Origin: Bryum argenteum
Taxonomy: Eukaryota > Streptophyta > Bryopsida > Bryales > Bryaceae
Length of the DNA: 64,000 bases
Assembly (NCBI GenBank): GCA_037043015.1
Contig: CM073322.1
Coordinates: forward strand, 12,907,601-12,971,600
Direction: 5' to 3'
Shown: positions 11,174 through 21,869 of the stretch, one piece after another
Layout of the letters: each line of letters starts with the position of its first letter
Position numbering within the stretch: position 1 is the stretch's first letter
The notes under the pieces: model-generated
Database searches by the model: none
Told to the model about the DNA's origin: nothing
What the model saw: only the letters and a program-made list of their open reading frames with translations
Position numbers and translations under genes: made by a program

Positions 11174-13315
11174 GGGTACAATATATCTTAACCCTACACA
11201 TCTCAAAGGTCTTTATGAACTATAAATAGGGTTTTTCAAAGTGTGACAAGAAGTGAGTTGTTTAGATCTCAACCCCTATATGCTCTTAGGTTTTTTTTTG
11301 CTTTAAGTTAAAGCATCAAACACTAGGTAGTTTTACTATGTGAGGTAAAGAAACCCATCATAAGCTTCCAATACTGACCATTATCATTTACCTCATGACA
11401 CTTGGACCTTGTTGTGGGAGTACCTTAAAGCTCTTTCAAGAATACCATATCCAGTATTATTAAGCGAGTATGACTAAATAGGAACTAACATAGCGTTCAC
11501 CTTCAAAGGGTTGTTAGTAATCACAACCATTAGCGTGCCTCCTCTCTTGGCATACATTCAAGGATAGGTCAAACAAACACTGTGTTCACTCCAACTTCAA
11601 ACAACTTTTGGAATTATTCTTCTTTGTCTAGTATACCATGCAATCTCTTCTTTTTACTAAATTAGTGAAAGTCCCTCCCGTAGCTTTCAATTATCTCATA
11701 TGATTCTCGGTTAGCCCGTAAAGTTAGTCAAATCTGAAATCCGTGAGCAATGTTTTTTCAAATTTGATTTTGGGAATTTCAACCATAGGATCTTGCTTAT
11801 AACTATCTTAATTAGGCTACTCTTATAGGTTTTATCAAAGTCCACCATACAGATCTTGAAGTATATTAAGTCAAAGTTCTATTTCTTGTAAAGAAGAGCC
11901 TATCCTTTTTAGAGCAAATCGACCCGATTGGGGCTTCTCTCCTTTAGGAGTTAGAGTCCGCCAGAGTAAAACGTAGATGTCAGGAATACACACATACGGT
12001 CCGACAAAAGCGTACACGACAGTATGCATACTGAAGCTCATTTGCAATGAAAATCGAGCTATGGAGGACGGAACAGTAGGTGACCAAAACGGAGAAGCTG
12101 TAAGGGACGGACGGAGATTCGGGGAAAACAAGACTGGCTGGTGATGAATAAGCGGCTCACCGGTCACGAAACAGTAAATGCAAATGGACTGGGTGGAGCT
12201 AGGGGGTGAGGAGTGCTGCATTCACTTGTGCAAGAAAGGCATGGCATGAAAGCTGTGCCAGGGGGCGAGTCAATGCAGAGCGTGCGTTCAGAAAAAGCAA
12301 AGTCAATAGGAGTTTACGCGATGCATAAAACACACAAGTTAACTTACTGTGGAGCGAGGGAGCGAACGAGGGAGGGAGGGAGTGAGTGAGGAGACAAGGG
12401 GCAATAGCAGGGAGGGAGGGCACAAGCTAGAGCTGGTCCCACTCGAGCTCCTCGCCTCTGACACTATCGCCAAGTTCCTTGCGTTATAGGAAGGCACTTT
12501 TTCTATATTTTGCCGCCTCGTTGCATCGGTCTCCCGCACGTCCGCCATAGTTTACTCTACTGGCTCCTCTGCAGGTATCGTTCGCTCGTCTTGGCTGTAT
12601 TCCCACACGATCTGTGTCGTTTTTCATGCGCTATGGTGTAATTCTGATCATGTTGCTGCCTGCGACGGTGGTGAGCGCAATTTATTGATCTCCTTTCTGC
12701 TTTCGGCTGTCCACTCGCCCGGCGGCGCCGTGGAGCAAGTTATCAGAGTTTCCTCATTTCTAGTGCTTCCATTTGTTCCGTATAACGACTTTGAGTTTAG
12801 AATGCTCCCGGGGATTCAATAGCAGCTTTTCTTGATCGATTCTTCGCTTCTCGTGTAAATCATCCAGACTTGTGCGGAAGAGCTGCGTGCTTGTCTTCAC
12901 ATTGCGGCGCGTCATCTTGTTTCTTGAAAGAATATTTTGTGTGGAGATTACGTTTTAGTAGGGTGAGTGCGAGAAATCTGCATTTGATTTAGTGAGTGCC
13001 GTTGTCGGACCGGGACGTGTCTGTAATTTGCGCGTTCTTGTTTTATCATTTGGCGCTCAGTGTCAAATTCGTGAAATAGGAATGTAGTAGAGGAATGTGT
13101 GAGAGCATTCTTTCTCGCTCCTCAGTAATGAAGTGAGTAGGAACAAGGTTTCTGGTTTGACGGAGCTGAATTAGTGAATATCAGAGGATCCAAGTACTTC
13201 CCGAGCTTGTAGTTGTCCTCAAGTCAATAACTTCACAATGTGCTTCCTGGAACGAGGGAGGTGGCTCCGCTTTTCTTTTCGATTACCGAATTTTGGAAGT
13301 CGTTAGCCTTGAACC
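11174..13315. promoter_or_regulatory. Upstream region of the BTB/NPH3 gene
   Basis: No gene is supported here. Base composition changes from AT-rich to mixed after about 11,900. A purine-rich GGGA/GAGGGA tract lies at about 12350-12420. The last 700-800 bases before the ATG at 13316 probably hold the promoter and 5' untranslated region; I could not place a TATA box or a transcription start. Minus-strand open frames at 11871-12548 look like composition artefacts. Confidence 0.4.
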
Positions 13316-15935
13316 ATGGCTCCTTCGGTGACGGATCCTAGCTTCTATCTGAGCATGGGTAGCTTCGATTGCGATTTCGACTCTTTTCAGAGTTTCACGT
13401 TTGACACTGTTCCACCGGATGTGTTTGCCTCCCAGCCAGTCCTAGAGACACGGTAATTATCTATTTGATCTCGAAGATTGTGGTAGCTAGTGCTAAGCTA
13501 GACTTGCCTATGAGGTGAAGGTCGGTGGGATTAGGATTGAAAGGAGTTATATTGGAGGTCTTTCTGAGCCTCAGGTGGCGTGTATTTGGACCGTGCACTG
13601 GTGCATCTCTGCATTCATGTACTGATGGAATTGTGGTTGTGTTTGTAACAGGGTAAGTAATATCTTTGAGATGGCCCTTCCGAGCTATCTGGAGGTGGAG
13701 GTCAATGCGGAGAGAACGTTTGTACTTCACAAGGTAAGAAGAAGCAGCTTCTCCACAGTCACGCTCTGGTCACTTTTGTGTGTAGGAGGTTGGTTTTGAA
13801 GGGCACCGCTGTCGTTGTGCCTCTGAATATGCATGCTCTCTATTAAGTGGAAGTTTGCAGCAACACGTTGAGTTGAGACCTAGAGTCAGCCATAATCTGG
13901 TCAAATTGTGTTTTAGAATGCGTTCTCTCACCTGCATTTGAAGATCTTACGTTCTTACTACTCCACATTTGCATGCAGGAACCTTTAGTTCAGCATAGTG
14001 AGCTTTTCAGGCAGCTTGTAGAGGAGGCTACCGACGCTACTCTGTATCCTTCATCGCCGGTAGCCGCACCCAAGCGCCTTTCTCTTCAAATCGATGACTT
14101 ACCGGGAGGATCCGAGGCATTTGAATTGGTTGCGAGGTTTTGCAGCAACGATGTAAGCTTTATTGTTACCTCTGCCAACGTCGCTAAGCTGAGGTGTGCT
14201 GCCGAGTTTCTGCGTATGACGGAAGGCACGTCGAAGCAGAATTTGATACGAAGGACTGAAGACTACCTTCGGACGGTGGTTCTGTGGAGCTGGGAGGAGT
14301 CGCTTGTCGTACTTCGATCGTGTGATGACTTCATCCAAGCCGCAGAGAAGACGCAGATCATTCAGCGATGCGCAAGTGCCCTTTCTGACAAGACTTCGCC
14401 GACTACTTCTTTCGCTGTTGAGCTCTCCAGCAGTCCTTTACACCCCGCCACCGACGCATACTTGGCTTCTTACCTTGTGTCGACCCCGAGCGGCAACAGC
14501 TCCCACAGGTCTTCCAAGGCTGCAACAGAAACTTGGTGGTTTGACGATCTTGCCACGCTCTCTGTGCACTTAATGGAGCCCGTCGTCAGATACATGATTG
14601 CCCATCGGGCAGCAGACAGTCGTGTGATTGCCAAATTTCTGTTGCACTACCTACGCTCTGCATTACCAGTGCTTGGCTACAGCTCTGCATCCCTATCCCC
14701 GATGAAGCTTCACGGCGACGGTGACGAAGAGAATTCCTTCAACCAGGGAGAACGGATTCAACGGGAAGTGGTCGAAGTTGTGGTGAATCTGCTGTACAAT
14801 CTCGAGAGGAGATCGGTGTCTTGCAGATCTTTGCTTGGTCTTCGCAGAATAGCGGTGGCTCTCCGGGCCGGAAAACATTGCAGGAGGGACCTTGAACGCA
14901 TGATAGGCAGGCAGCTGGACAAGGCAACGCTGGACAACATATTAATTCCTGCTCTGCCTCCGCGGAGCTCGTCGCTGTACGACGTTGACCTCGTTCTTCG
15001 TCTCGTCGAATTTTTTCTCAAGGAGAAGGCTGAAGCATTGATGCTCCCGTCGAGGATGAAAAGATCAGAGAGCAGTGAATCTTTGTACTCTGCGAGGTCG
15101 GACAGCAAGATTTCTTCGATGTCGCGCTCAAACAGCCGGGCATCAGTGGCGGTGCCCATGAGTTCTGAGATGAGCGCGCCGGTGCAGATGGCGTTGCTGA
15201 AAGTCGGCGAGCTTATGGACAAGTACTTGGCCGAGATTGCGGCGGATACTTACTTGAAGCCCTCGAAGTTTCTTGTTCTTGCCGAAGCACTCCCAGACTA
15301 CGCCAGGCAATCGGACGATGGACTGTACAGAGCAGTGGATATTTACCTCGAGGTGAGTCCCTTCTCGTATCATTTCCAGGCTTCAAATACTCAAACCCTG
15401 TTTCTCGATACGGAGTACCCTCTCGCTGTTCGTTCTAGATTAGAGTTATAACAAACAGAAGGTTGACTTGGGCAATCCCAAAGTTATGGATGCTGACGTT
15501 GGACATTGACTTGTGCAGGCTCATCCTTTTGTGAGTGAGACAGATGCTACAAGGCTATTCAAGGTGCTGAACTACCACAAGTTAGGCGCCGAGACGTGCA
15601 AAGCCGCAGCACAGAATCCAAGATTTCCTCCGAGCTTTGCTATTCAGGTGGCGCTCGTCCAACAGAAGCAGCAGAAGACAATCAGTGAAGGCTCATTTCG
15701 CAGCGACAGATCATGTTCCCCGATCAAGAGCAACTCGTCAAGAGCCGGTCAACAAACGGTGGTACATCTACAGTGCTCGTCATTCGAGTTCACACTTCGA
15801 CAGGAGAAGAAGAAGACGGTGAAGAAGACACAAGTGAGGCCCGAGATTCAGAAATCGTGTAAGCGGTCACGAGTGGATATGCCCGGTCTCTACAGACTGA
15901 TACAGCTATTCCACTCCAGGACACGACATCACTAG
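13316..15935 (+). CDS. BTB/POZ and NPH3 domain protein (NPH3/RPT2-like)
   Basis: NPH3/RPT2 family proteins are plant plasma-membrane adaptors that link phototropins or auxin transport to CUL3 ubiquitin ligases. I read four exons: 13316-13452, 13652-13733, 13979-15352 and 15519-15935. All have GT..AG borders and join in frame, giving about 670 residues, a normal family length. The BTB part is split over exons 1-3 (about residues 50-165). The NPH3 domain starts at a WWFDDLATLSV segment near residue 259 and contains the family's conserved DGLYRAVDIYLE motif, which spans the exon 3/4 junction and continues as AHPFVSE. A serine-rich stretch (SSESLYSARSDSK) and a basic C-terminus rich in Lys and Arg follow. 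The start ATG at 13316 is the first in frame with exon 2. It looks intact; the exact paralogue is unknown. Confidence 0.88.
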
Positions 15936-17997
15936 CTCCTTTTTTTCCTTTTTCCACCACCCCCTCCCACCTCTTGAGTGATGACTCTGTACACAACCCG
16001 CATTTTGTAAATACTTACAGAGCATATTGAGGTAATTCGGATTCGTGGCGGCAGGCTGGTCAGAGTGATATGGTGGGGATCACGAACAAGATTTGCCTCG
16101 TGTGGGAAGCCCAGACCATGATCTGATGACTCCAGAGCCACTTGAGCTCTCCCTTCATCCTCTACTGAGTACGCAATGGTTAGGAAAACCGCGTCAAAGT
16201 TCCCCAGGTTTGTGAGCTCGATACCAAAGCATGGTGATAGGTGATCCTTTGTACTTTTAATCAACACACAGAATAGTGGCGAACAATACTTTAAAATAGT
16301 CGTAAGTGTTACATACTCCCCAGACAGAAGTAGGTTACGCATCCATCAATGTACGAGTACCTTTTTTTTATGAAAAGAAACCGGTTGCGCCATTTTGCAA
16401 GTTGATTGGCATTTTCCTTGTGCGCTCGTTCGGAGAAGTTAAACTAGGTAATGTCCGCGCATGTGAAAGATGTGCGGCAGCCACTTCTCCCCGACCAACC
16501 TTCATCAGACATCCCCATCGCCTTGCACCTGAAGAAAGTCAGCTTGATATGTTGGATAGTATCAAAGAGAATCATACTAGCTTGGCCATGGAATGTATTT
16601 GAGTTGCTCTTGCCTACATGCTGTCTTTGTACTTTGATCTTGTGTAGTTTACTGTTTTTGCACTTCGGTTAAGTGTTCTCATTGCTTTCATGTTAAACTA
16701 AATATGATAGTTGTTATCAATAATATTGCCCTAAGAGCTTCAATGTAACTTCTCACATGTTGAATGTGGTACACTTCTCAAACATGGCAACCTTTTGATA
16801 TAATATTGGAATATACATCTATACCCTCAAACACATCCTATCTCTTCAATGTCATCCTTCTAACCTTTCTAATAGCAAACCTAGTCCCTATTTCATCCGA
16901 CCTTTGCTTTAGCACCCCCTCCTTCCCGTACAAGAGCATCACATATGGTCTCCCCCCAAACCGCCCTCAAAACAATAGATGATGGAAGCTTTCCCAAGAG
17001 CCTCGAGGTGCTAGGAGTCTTTTACGAGAATTTGAATGAATGTCGCCCACGAACGGCTCTCTCCATGCATCGACTTCTCAAATTTCTATTTGTCCTCTGA
17101 GAAAGTCGTTCACAAAAGCAACAATTTTCACGTGCAACAAGACACACAAAGGTTTGTTGTCTTGTTGTTACAGGGGAGAGTGAGAACTCATGGCGAGTGA
17201 GGTGAATTTGATGAGACCGGAAACTAGTTGGCGGGAGACGGAAAAATGACATAAGTCTTGTCGGTGGTGTTGGGGCAAGAAAACTGAGGTGCTCCCCCGC
17301 TATAATGCCACCCCGCGAACCATGTCACCATATACCTGACCTACTAACAACAATAAAACCATTCCATTGTCCCATGCCTCCGTCCCAAAACTGAGGGTCC
17401 CAAAAGATTTCCAAATCAAAAAAAGTCCGTGAAACCATAGGCAGAGAGGTAGTCTCAACCTGCAAACATCCACCATAGCTTCACAGAAGCTACCTCACCA
17501 GCCCAGTTTCAAAGCAGAGGTTGCATAAACAACTATAAGCTCCGATTGTGCAACAGGAAGTGTGCGAGTCAGGAGCCTCGAGCGAGAACAGTACCAGCCA
17601 GGCAAAGCCAGAAACGCGGGGATTGTATCGTTGCAACGGTGGCTTTGCCTCGGATTCCGAGAAAAGGGAGAATCGAAAGCCGTGAACTCGGACAAGTGAA
17701 AAGAATCGGTCCAAGCTTCGTCCTTCAACGATCTAGTGTCCTGCCACCTTCATCTCTGGCCTTTCTAATCTATGATACCATATCTATACCAGAAACCAGG
17801 AGATCGTATCTGAAGGTCCATCCAGAAATTCAGGAAAGGAGACTGAGTTGATAAGCAATTGTTTCAGGTGTGTTGTACTGTACATGGAGCGTAGGTGGTA
17901 GGGACTTGGTTTTGGTGCTAAGGTAGGTTCGGTTTTTGATGTACAGTACACTCTGTTTGTAGACATAGTAGTGTAGTTTCGAAGGGGTCATTAACTA
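15936..17997. other. 3' flank of the NPH3 gene and intergenic DNA
   Basis: The first few hundred bases probably hold the 3' untranslated region. Open frames near 16306-16670 and 17022-17850 show no recognisable domain on either strand. I see no RNA gene. Confidence 0.4.
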
Positions 17998-18230
17998 TTA
18001 ACCCCTAAAGGTCTTAGCGTGCCGTGGTGACCAGTAAAATACGGTGTATTTTGGTTGTATTTGGAGTGAATGCACACCTTTAATGGGTTTGAGTTCAAAG
18101 AAGAAGTTGACATTTGAATTAATGCGGTTCTAGTGAGCTATTACAATTCAAGTTTAGAGTTTCTTGTTGGTATCAAATCCTAATTATACGACAACGTACA
18201 TACTATCCCCAAGGGACTTTTAAGGGTTAA
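17998..18230. repeat. TTAA-family MITE, uncertain right end
   Basis: It begins TTAACCCCTAAAGGTC. A degraded inverted end (TTTTAAGGGTTAA) lies at 18218-18230 and another similar one (GTTTAAGGGTTAA) at 18563-18575, so either may be the true right end. Non-coding. Confidence 0.5.
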
Positions 18231-18622
18231 ACACTCATGGGGTCTGAAACGGGCACCCCAAAATTGGATCACAACATCTTTTGGACTTGGGCATCATGAA
18301 TAGTGCACTTTTTGAACTTGAATGAACCACTCAAATGATGAGCTTGCAACCTCCTACAAGGTTATGTACAACCCCAACCTACCTACCACAATCCTTTCAA
18401 ACCACAAAATCACTCATACAAGTTGTGAAATTTCACTTTTTGAATGCATCATAAGAAGAAGGTGACGAGTTTGAAATCAAAATGTAAGTGAAAAGTTGAG
18501 TACAGTGAGAGCTACAAAGCAGATTGGAAAAAAAGAAGCACTTGGGGCTTGCTTGCTTGGGCGTTTAAGGGTTAAGATTTACATGAAGTGAAAACTATGC
18601 CATATTTGAGATAGCATAATAC

Positions 18623-19168
18623 TTAACCCCTAAAGACCCGAGGGGTTTGAAGAAAAACTTAGATGTGTTATAAAATATGGATTCGGTAACCTTTGTGAAG
18701 TAGCAATCCAAATATAGTATAAAGATCTTAAATCCTAAATTAGATATACGGTAGAATTTCCTAAAGTAAGTAAGATTTGTTTCATAATTAATCAAAGAGA
18801 GTAAAACTCTGAAGACCAAATAAAATGTAGTTTCTATTATTAGTAATTGAAAATTTCTATGATTGGCTAAAATCACATATTATATGATAAAATGGAGAGG
18901 GGCCACAAGTAACCTATGAGGAACCTTATTAGTTTCCCAAAATAGTAAAATTTCTTACACTAAGAAAACTTTGCCCTGTTTGTGTTTGAAGGCTTCTTCT
19001 GAACAATCTATGAATCCAAAAAGGGTTCTGTAAATTGGATGTGGTTCCCAACTTACCAAACTTCTGGAATGTTAAAAAACATTCCAAAAAATTCTTTATT
19101 TATCCAGGTACAACTCCGAAAAATTCGGGATCGACCATAAAATGGTTGATTGGGCTCTTAGGGGTTAA
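18623..19168. repeat. TTAA-family element, 546 bp
   Basis: It begins TTAACCCCTAAAGACCC and ends GGGCTCTTAGGGGTTAA, which are imperfect inverted ends. It is longer than the 260-bp MITEs and contains no recognisable coding sequence. Confidence 0.55.
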
Positions 19169-20039
19169 GTTTGATGATATATCAACTAGTACTTTGAACT
19201 GATTCTTCAGTGTGAAATGGAACCGGATATTTTGATATGAGCATAGTTATGGGCCGACAATGTAATTACATACGTGGACCTTAATTTTATCAAGAGGAAG
19301 TGATCCCTTGCTCATTTTAACATCCTCAACTCCAAAGTTTGATGATGGAGTCTGATCAATTGACAACAAGGTGTGTTCTAGGAGAGTGCTCTAAATTGAA
19401 GTAGATCCAATACTTGAGCTTTAATAATTTTCACTAAGAGGTGTATTATAAAGTCCCAATCTAATAGTATCATGTAGTGTGAGTAGGGTGTCGTTTTAGG
19501 ACACCATTTAAAAAACACCTATAAGTTCAACTTCAAAAATTCAAAATTCATTGTAGAAGAGTTAAAAATGATTCCACTTGCTTTATCTTTCCACTTACTT
19601 TCTCCACGCTCGACAATTGCTTGTACTTTGCTATAATTTTCCCTTTCTGAAAATTGAGCCAATATTGAGCACCTTACTATATATATAGTGAATTTGTATT
19701 TTGAGGTACATGTACCGAGCTTGTTACATGTATCGTTGCCATTTCTCACTTAGGGCATAAAAACCTTTAGTGAATCCACTAGTATTGATCGTTGTTTTTA
19801 ATTTTTTTTAATTTTTTGCTTATTGGTATTCCGTGCCCTTATCTCTAACCACCCCTTAATTGCCCTTATCTCTAACCATCCCTTAATTGAAGTGCTACAC
19901 TAGCAAGTTACAACAACTAGATGTCAAAACTGATAAGTGATGACGTACACAAGATGAAATGTGACTAAAACGAGGAAAATTAACCCTTAAAGTAAAAAAG
20001 AGCCCAAATCGAGACGTTTGGGGTTTCGTCAGCCTCTCA
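19169..20039. other. No gene recognised
   Basis: AT-rich sequence. A short duplicated block, 'cccttatctctaacca', occurs twice around 19838-19880. A lone TTAACCCTTAAAG end lies near 19981. Confidence 0.45.
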
Positions 20040-20305
20040 TTAACCCCTAAAGGTTCTTGATGCGAAATTGTTTAAATTATGAAATTAGACATTCACCTAC
20101 TTCAGGCCTTAAAACTTTCAATCTAAGCATTATTTGGAAGATCCAACCGTAGGATCTTGAAGTTAACTTAGTCTTCCACTCACTCGCCAAAATTGAACCG
20201 TTGATTCTTCTTCATTTGTGAGATTATAATGATCAAAGTTGGCTGAATTTTCTCCCTGCGGAAATTCCAAAAAGCGATTTCCGCTTTCTTGGACCTTTAG
20301 GGGTT
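20040..20305. repeat. TTAA MITE, family 2
   Basis: It begins TTAACCCCTAAAGGTTCTTG and ends ACCTTTAGGGGTTAA. 266 bp, with an interior shared with 10916-11173. Its right TTAA is also the left edge of repeat R1 copy b. Confidence 0.8.
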
Positions 20306-21123
20306 AACTATGTTTAGCTTGCTTGGAGTTGAAGCCTTTGGCAAGTTGTAGAGTTTTCTCATACCTTTCCAAAAAGTCATCTCATGTTTTAAAATCCCTC
20401 ACATTAGGAGATATTGGCACTCAAAGTTTAAAAACACTATTTGAAATCCGCCCAAAACTGCCAAAACTACAGTATATACTCATTTGTTCTCAAAATCTGC
20501 CCAAAATCAACTAAATTGCATAAACTTCAAAAAATTACTTTTTCCCGAGATTTGTTGTATGTACATGTAGATAAGATTTCAGACATGGTCTCATCCTTCG
20601 GATTTTCTATCCAGTATTCTTTACATGCCATTTTTGTTGTCACATATCAACCTTAGTTTGTTGTTGAATTTCAACATATCTCTATGTGAGTAATCAAGCA
20701 TTTCTATTGGTTTTATAAGTCATATGAGGGTAAAAATTGCATAGACATGTTCCAAACTCATTTAGAAACAAGAATCTGAAGAGCCTCATATAAGATTTTC
20801 TACCAAAAATGGTATCTCTGACCTTCAAGAAACTACTTACCCCTTTTCCAACAAGCGATAAAAACTTTTTTTGATTTAAAGATTTGGCATACATATGACA
20901 TACAAGTTAAGTTCAAGATCTCAAGGTTAGATTCCAGAAAGTACATCAAGAGTTGAAAATTTGCACCTCGCATTGAAAATGGGAGTTTTGACGGTTTTTT
21001 GTAGTTATTTATTTATTTATTTATTTTTAAGAAACCAACCAATGAATCACTTGAGAGAAATACAGTCATGAACCTTAGTAGATTTTTTTGCTTTTTGAGG
21101 CCTTGAGGGATATAAGGGGTTAA
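20302..21123. repeat. Dispersed repeat R1, copy b
   Basis: Shares ordered blocks with 2997-3919, including the 'catacctttccaaaa', 'gtacatgtagataag' and 'gtaatcaagcat' segments. It is bounded by TTAA at 20302 and by GGGGTTAA at 21116-21123. Non-coding. Confidence 0.6.
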
Positions 21124-21206
21124 AATAGACAAAGAAACTTAGTGCATAGAGCTATCTAAAGCGGGTGCAAACTAATCGCGAGTGCGAGAGACCGTGGTTG
21201 GGAGGC

Positions 21207-21755
21207 CTTGAGAGCATGCCCAACCCAGAACGCCAAGCGGGGCCGGAGAAAGCTTGTAAACACGTAATTCGTTATAATGGGAATATTCAGATTATCAAAT
21301 TGAGCTTGAGTTGAGCCAAATGTACTGTGTGGGTACATTTAGCTCGACTCCACCTAAGCTCACATTTCTCAAAATCAGTGAATAATACCATTATAACGAA
21401 TTACGTGTTTGTATGGCCCCCAAAGGAAGCAACGGGGTGTGGCGAGCGAGCCGACCCCCGAGGCGGTGGCAGAAGAGCAGGGCGGCGGAAGCCATTTCAA
21501 ATGGCTGCAAGCCGCAGGCCGCGGAAGCCTTCACAAATGGCTACAAGCTGCGGGCCGCCACGAGGCACTCTTGCAATCGTTAACAGGAACATCAAATGAA
21601 AGAAGGGACTGTAAAACTTGGAATTATGACAAGCTATAATACGTGGACGTCGACACAAGGCTCTTGGTCAGGTTACAGGTTTGCTGCGTTGGCTGGGGTT
21701 CTCCCTACGGCAAAAGCGACTCCAGCCTCCGGCCTGAGGGGAGGGCTGGGCATGA
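21207..21755. mobile_element. Possible Harbinger-type MITE carrying a nested foldback
   Basis: The left end GAGCATGCCCAACCC resembles the 7620-8004 element. The right side has the inverted motif GGGCTGGGCATG but lacks the last bases. The interior is much more GC-rich than its surroundings and has an imperfect tandem repeat encoding KWLQAAGR-like text (about 21496-21560), which I do not take for a real protein. A separate foldback lies inside (21258-21410). Confidence 0.4.
21258..21410. repeat. 153-bp foldback element (long hairpin)
   Basis: Bases 21258-21280 (starting AAACACGTAATTCGTTATAA) are the exact inverse of 21388-21410. A second inner pair (GAGCTTGAGTTGAGCC and its near-complement around 21341-21360) lets most of the segment fold into one hairpin with a loop near 21326-21332. 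It is a small palindromic MITE, and a transcript would be a plausible small-RNA precursor. Confidence 0.8.
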
Positions 21756-21869
21756 TTTTTCCGGATCCATGAACAGCCGACTATGGCCTCAGCACAATGT
21801 AGCCAAGTTTGCAGTTTTATATGATATTGTACTGTGTGTACAGTCTTGTGAATGGGCCAGCATCAGAAT

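Noticed and set aside
11871-12548. Minus-strand ORFs upstream of the NPH3 gene as a real gene
   Set aside because: Pro/Ser/Leu-rich translations of a purine-rich tract, no domain, no consistent splice borders.
14099-15373. Minus-strand and alternate-frame ORFs over the NPH3 gene
   Set aside because: The plus-strand frame carries clear NPH3 family motifs and consistent splicing; the others show no family resemblance.
21409-21639. Small protein with KWLQAAGR repeats
   Set aside because: The repeat is an imperfect DNA duplication within a GC-rich mobile insert, with no sign of a conserved protein.
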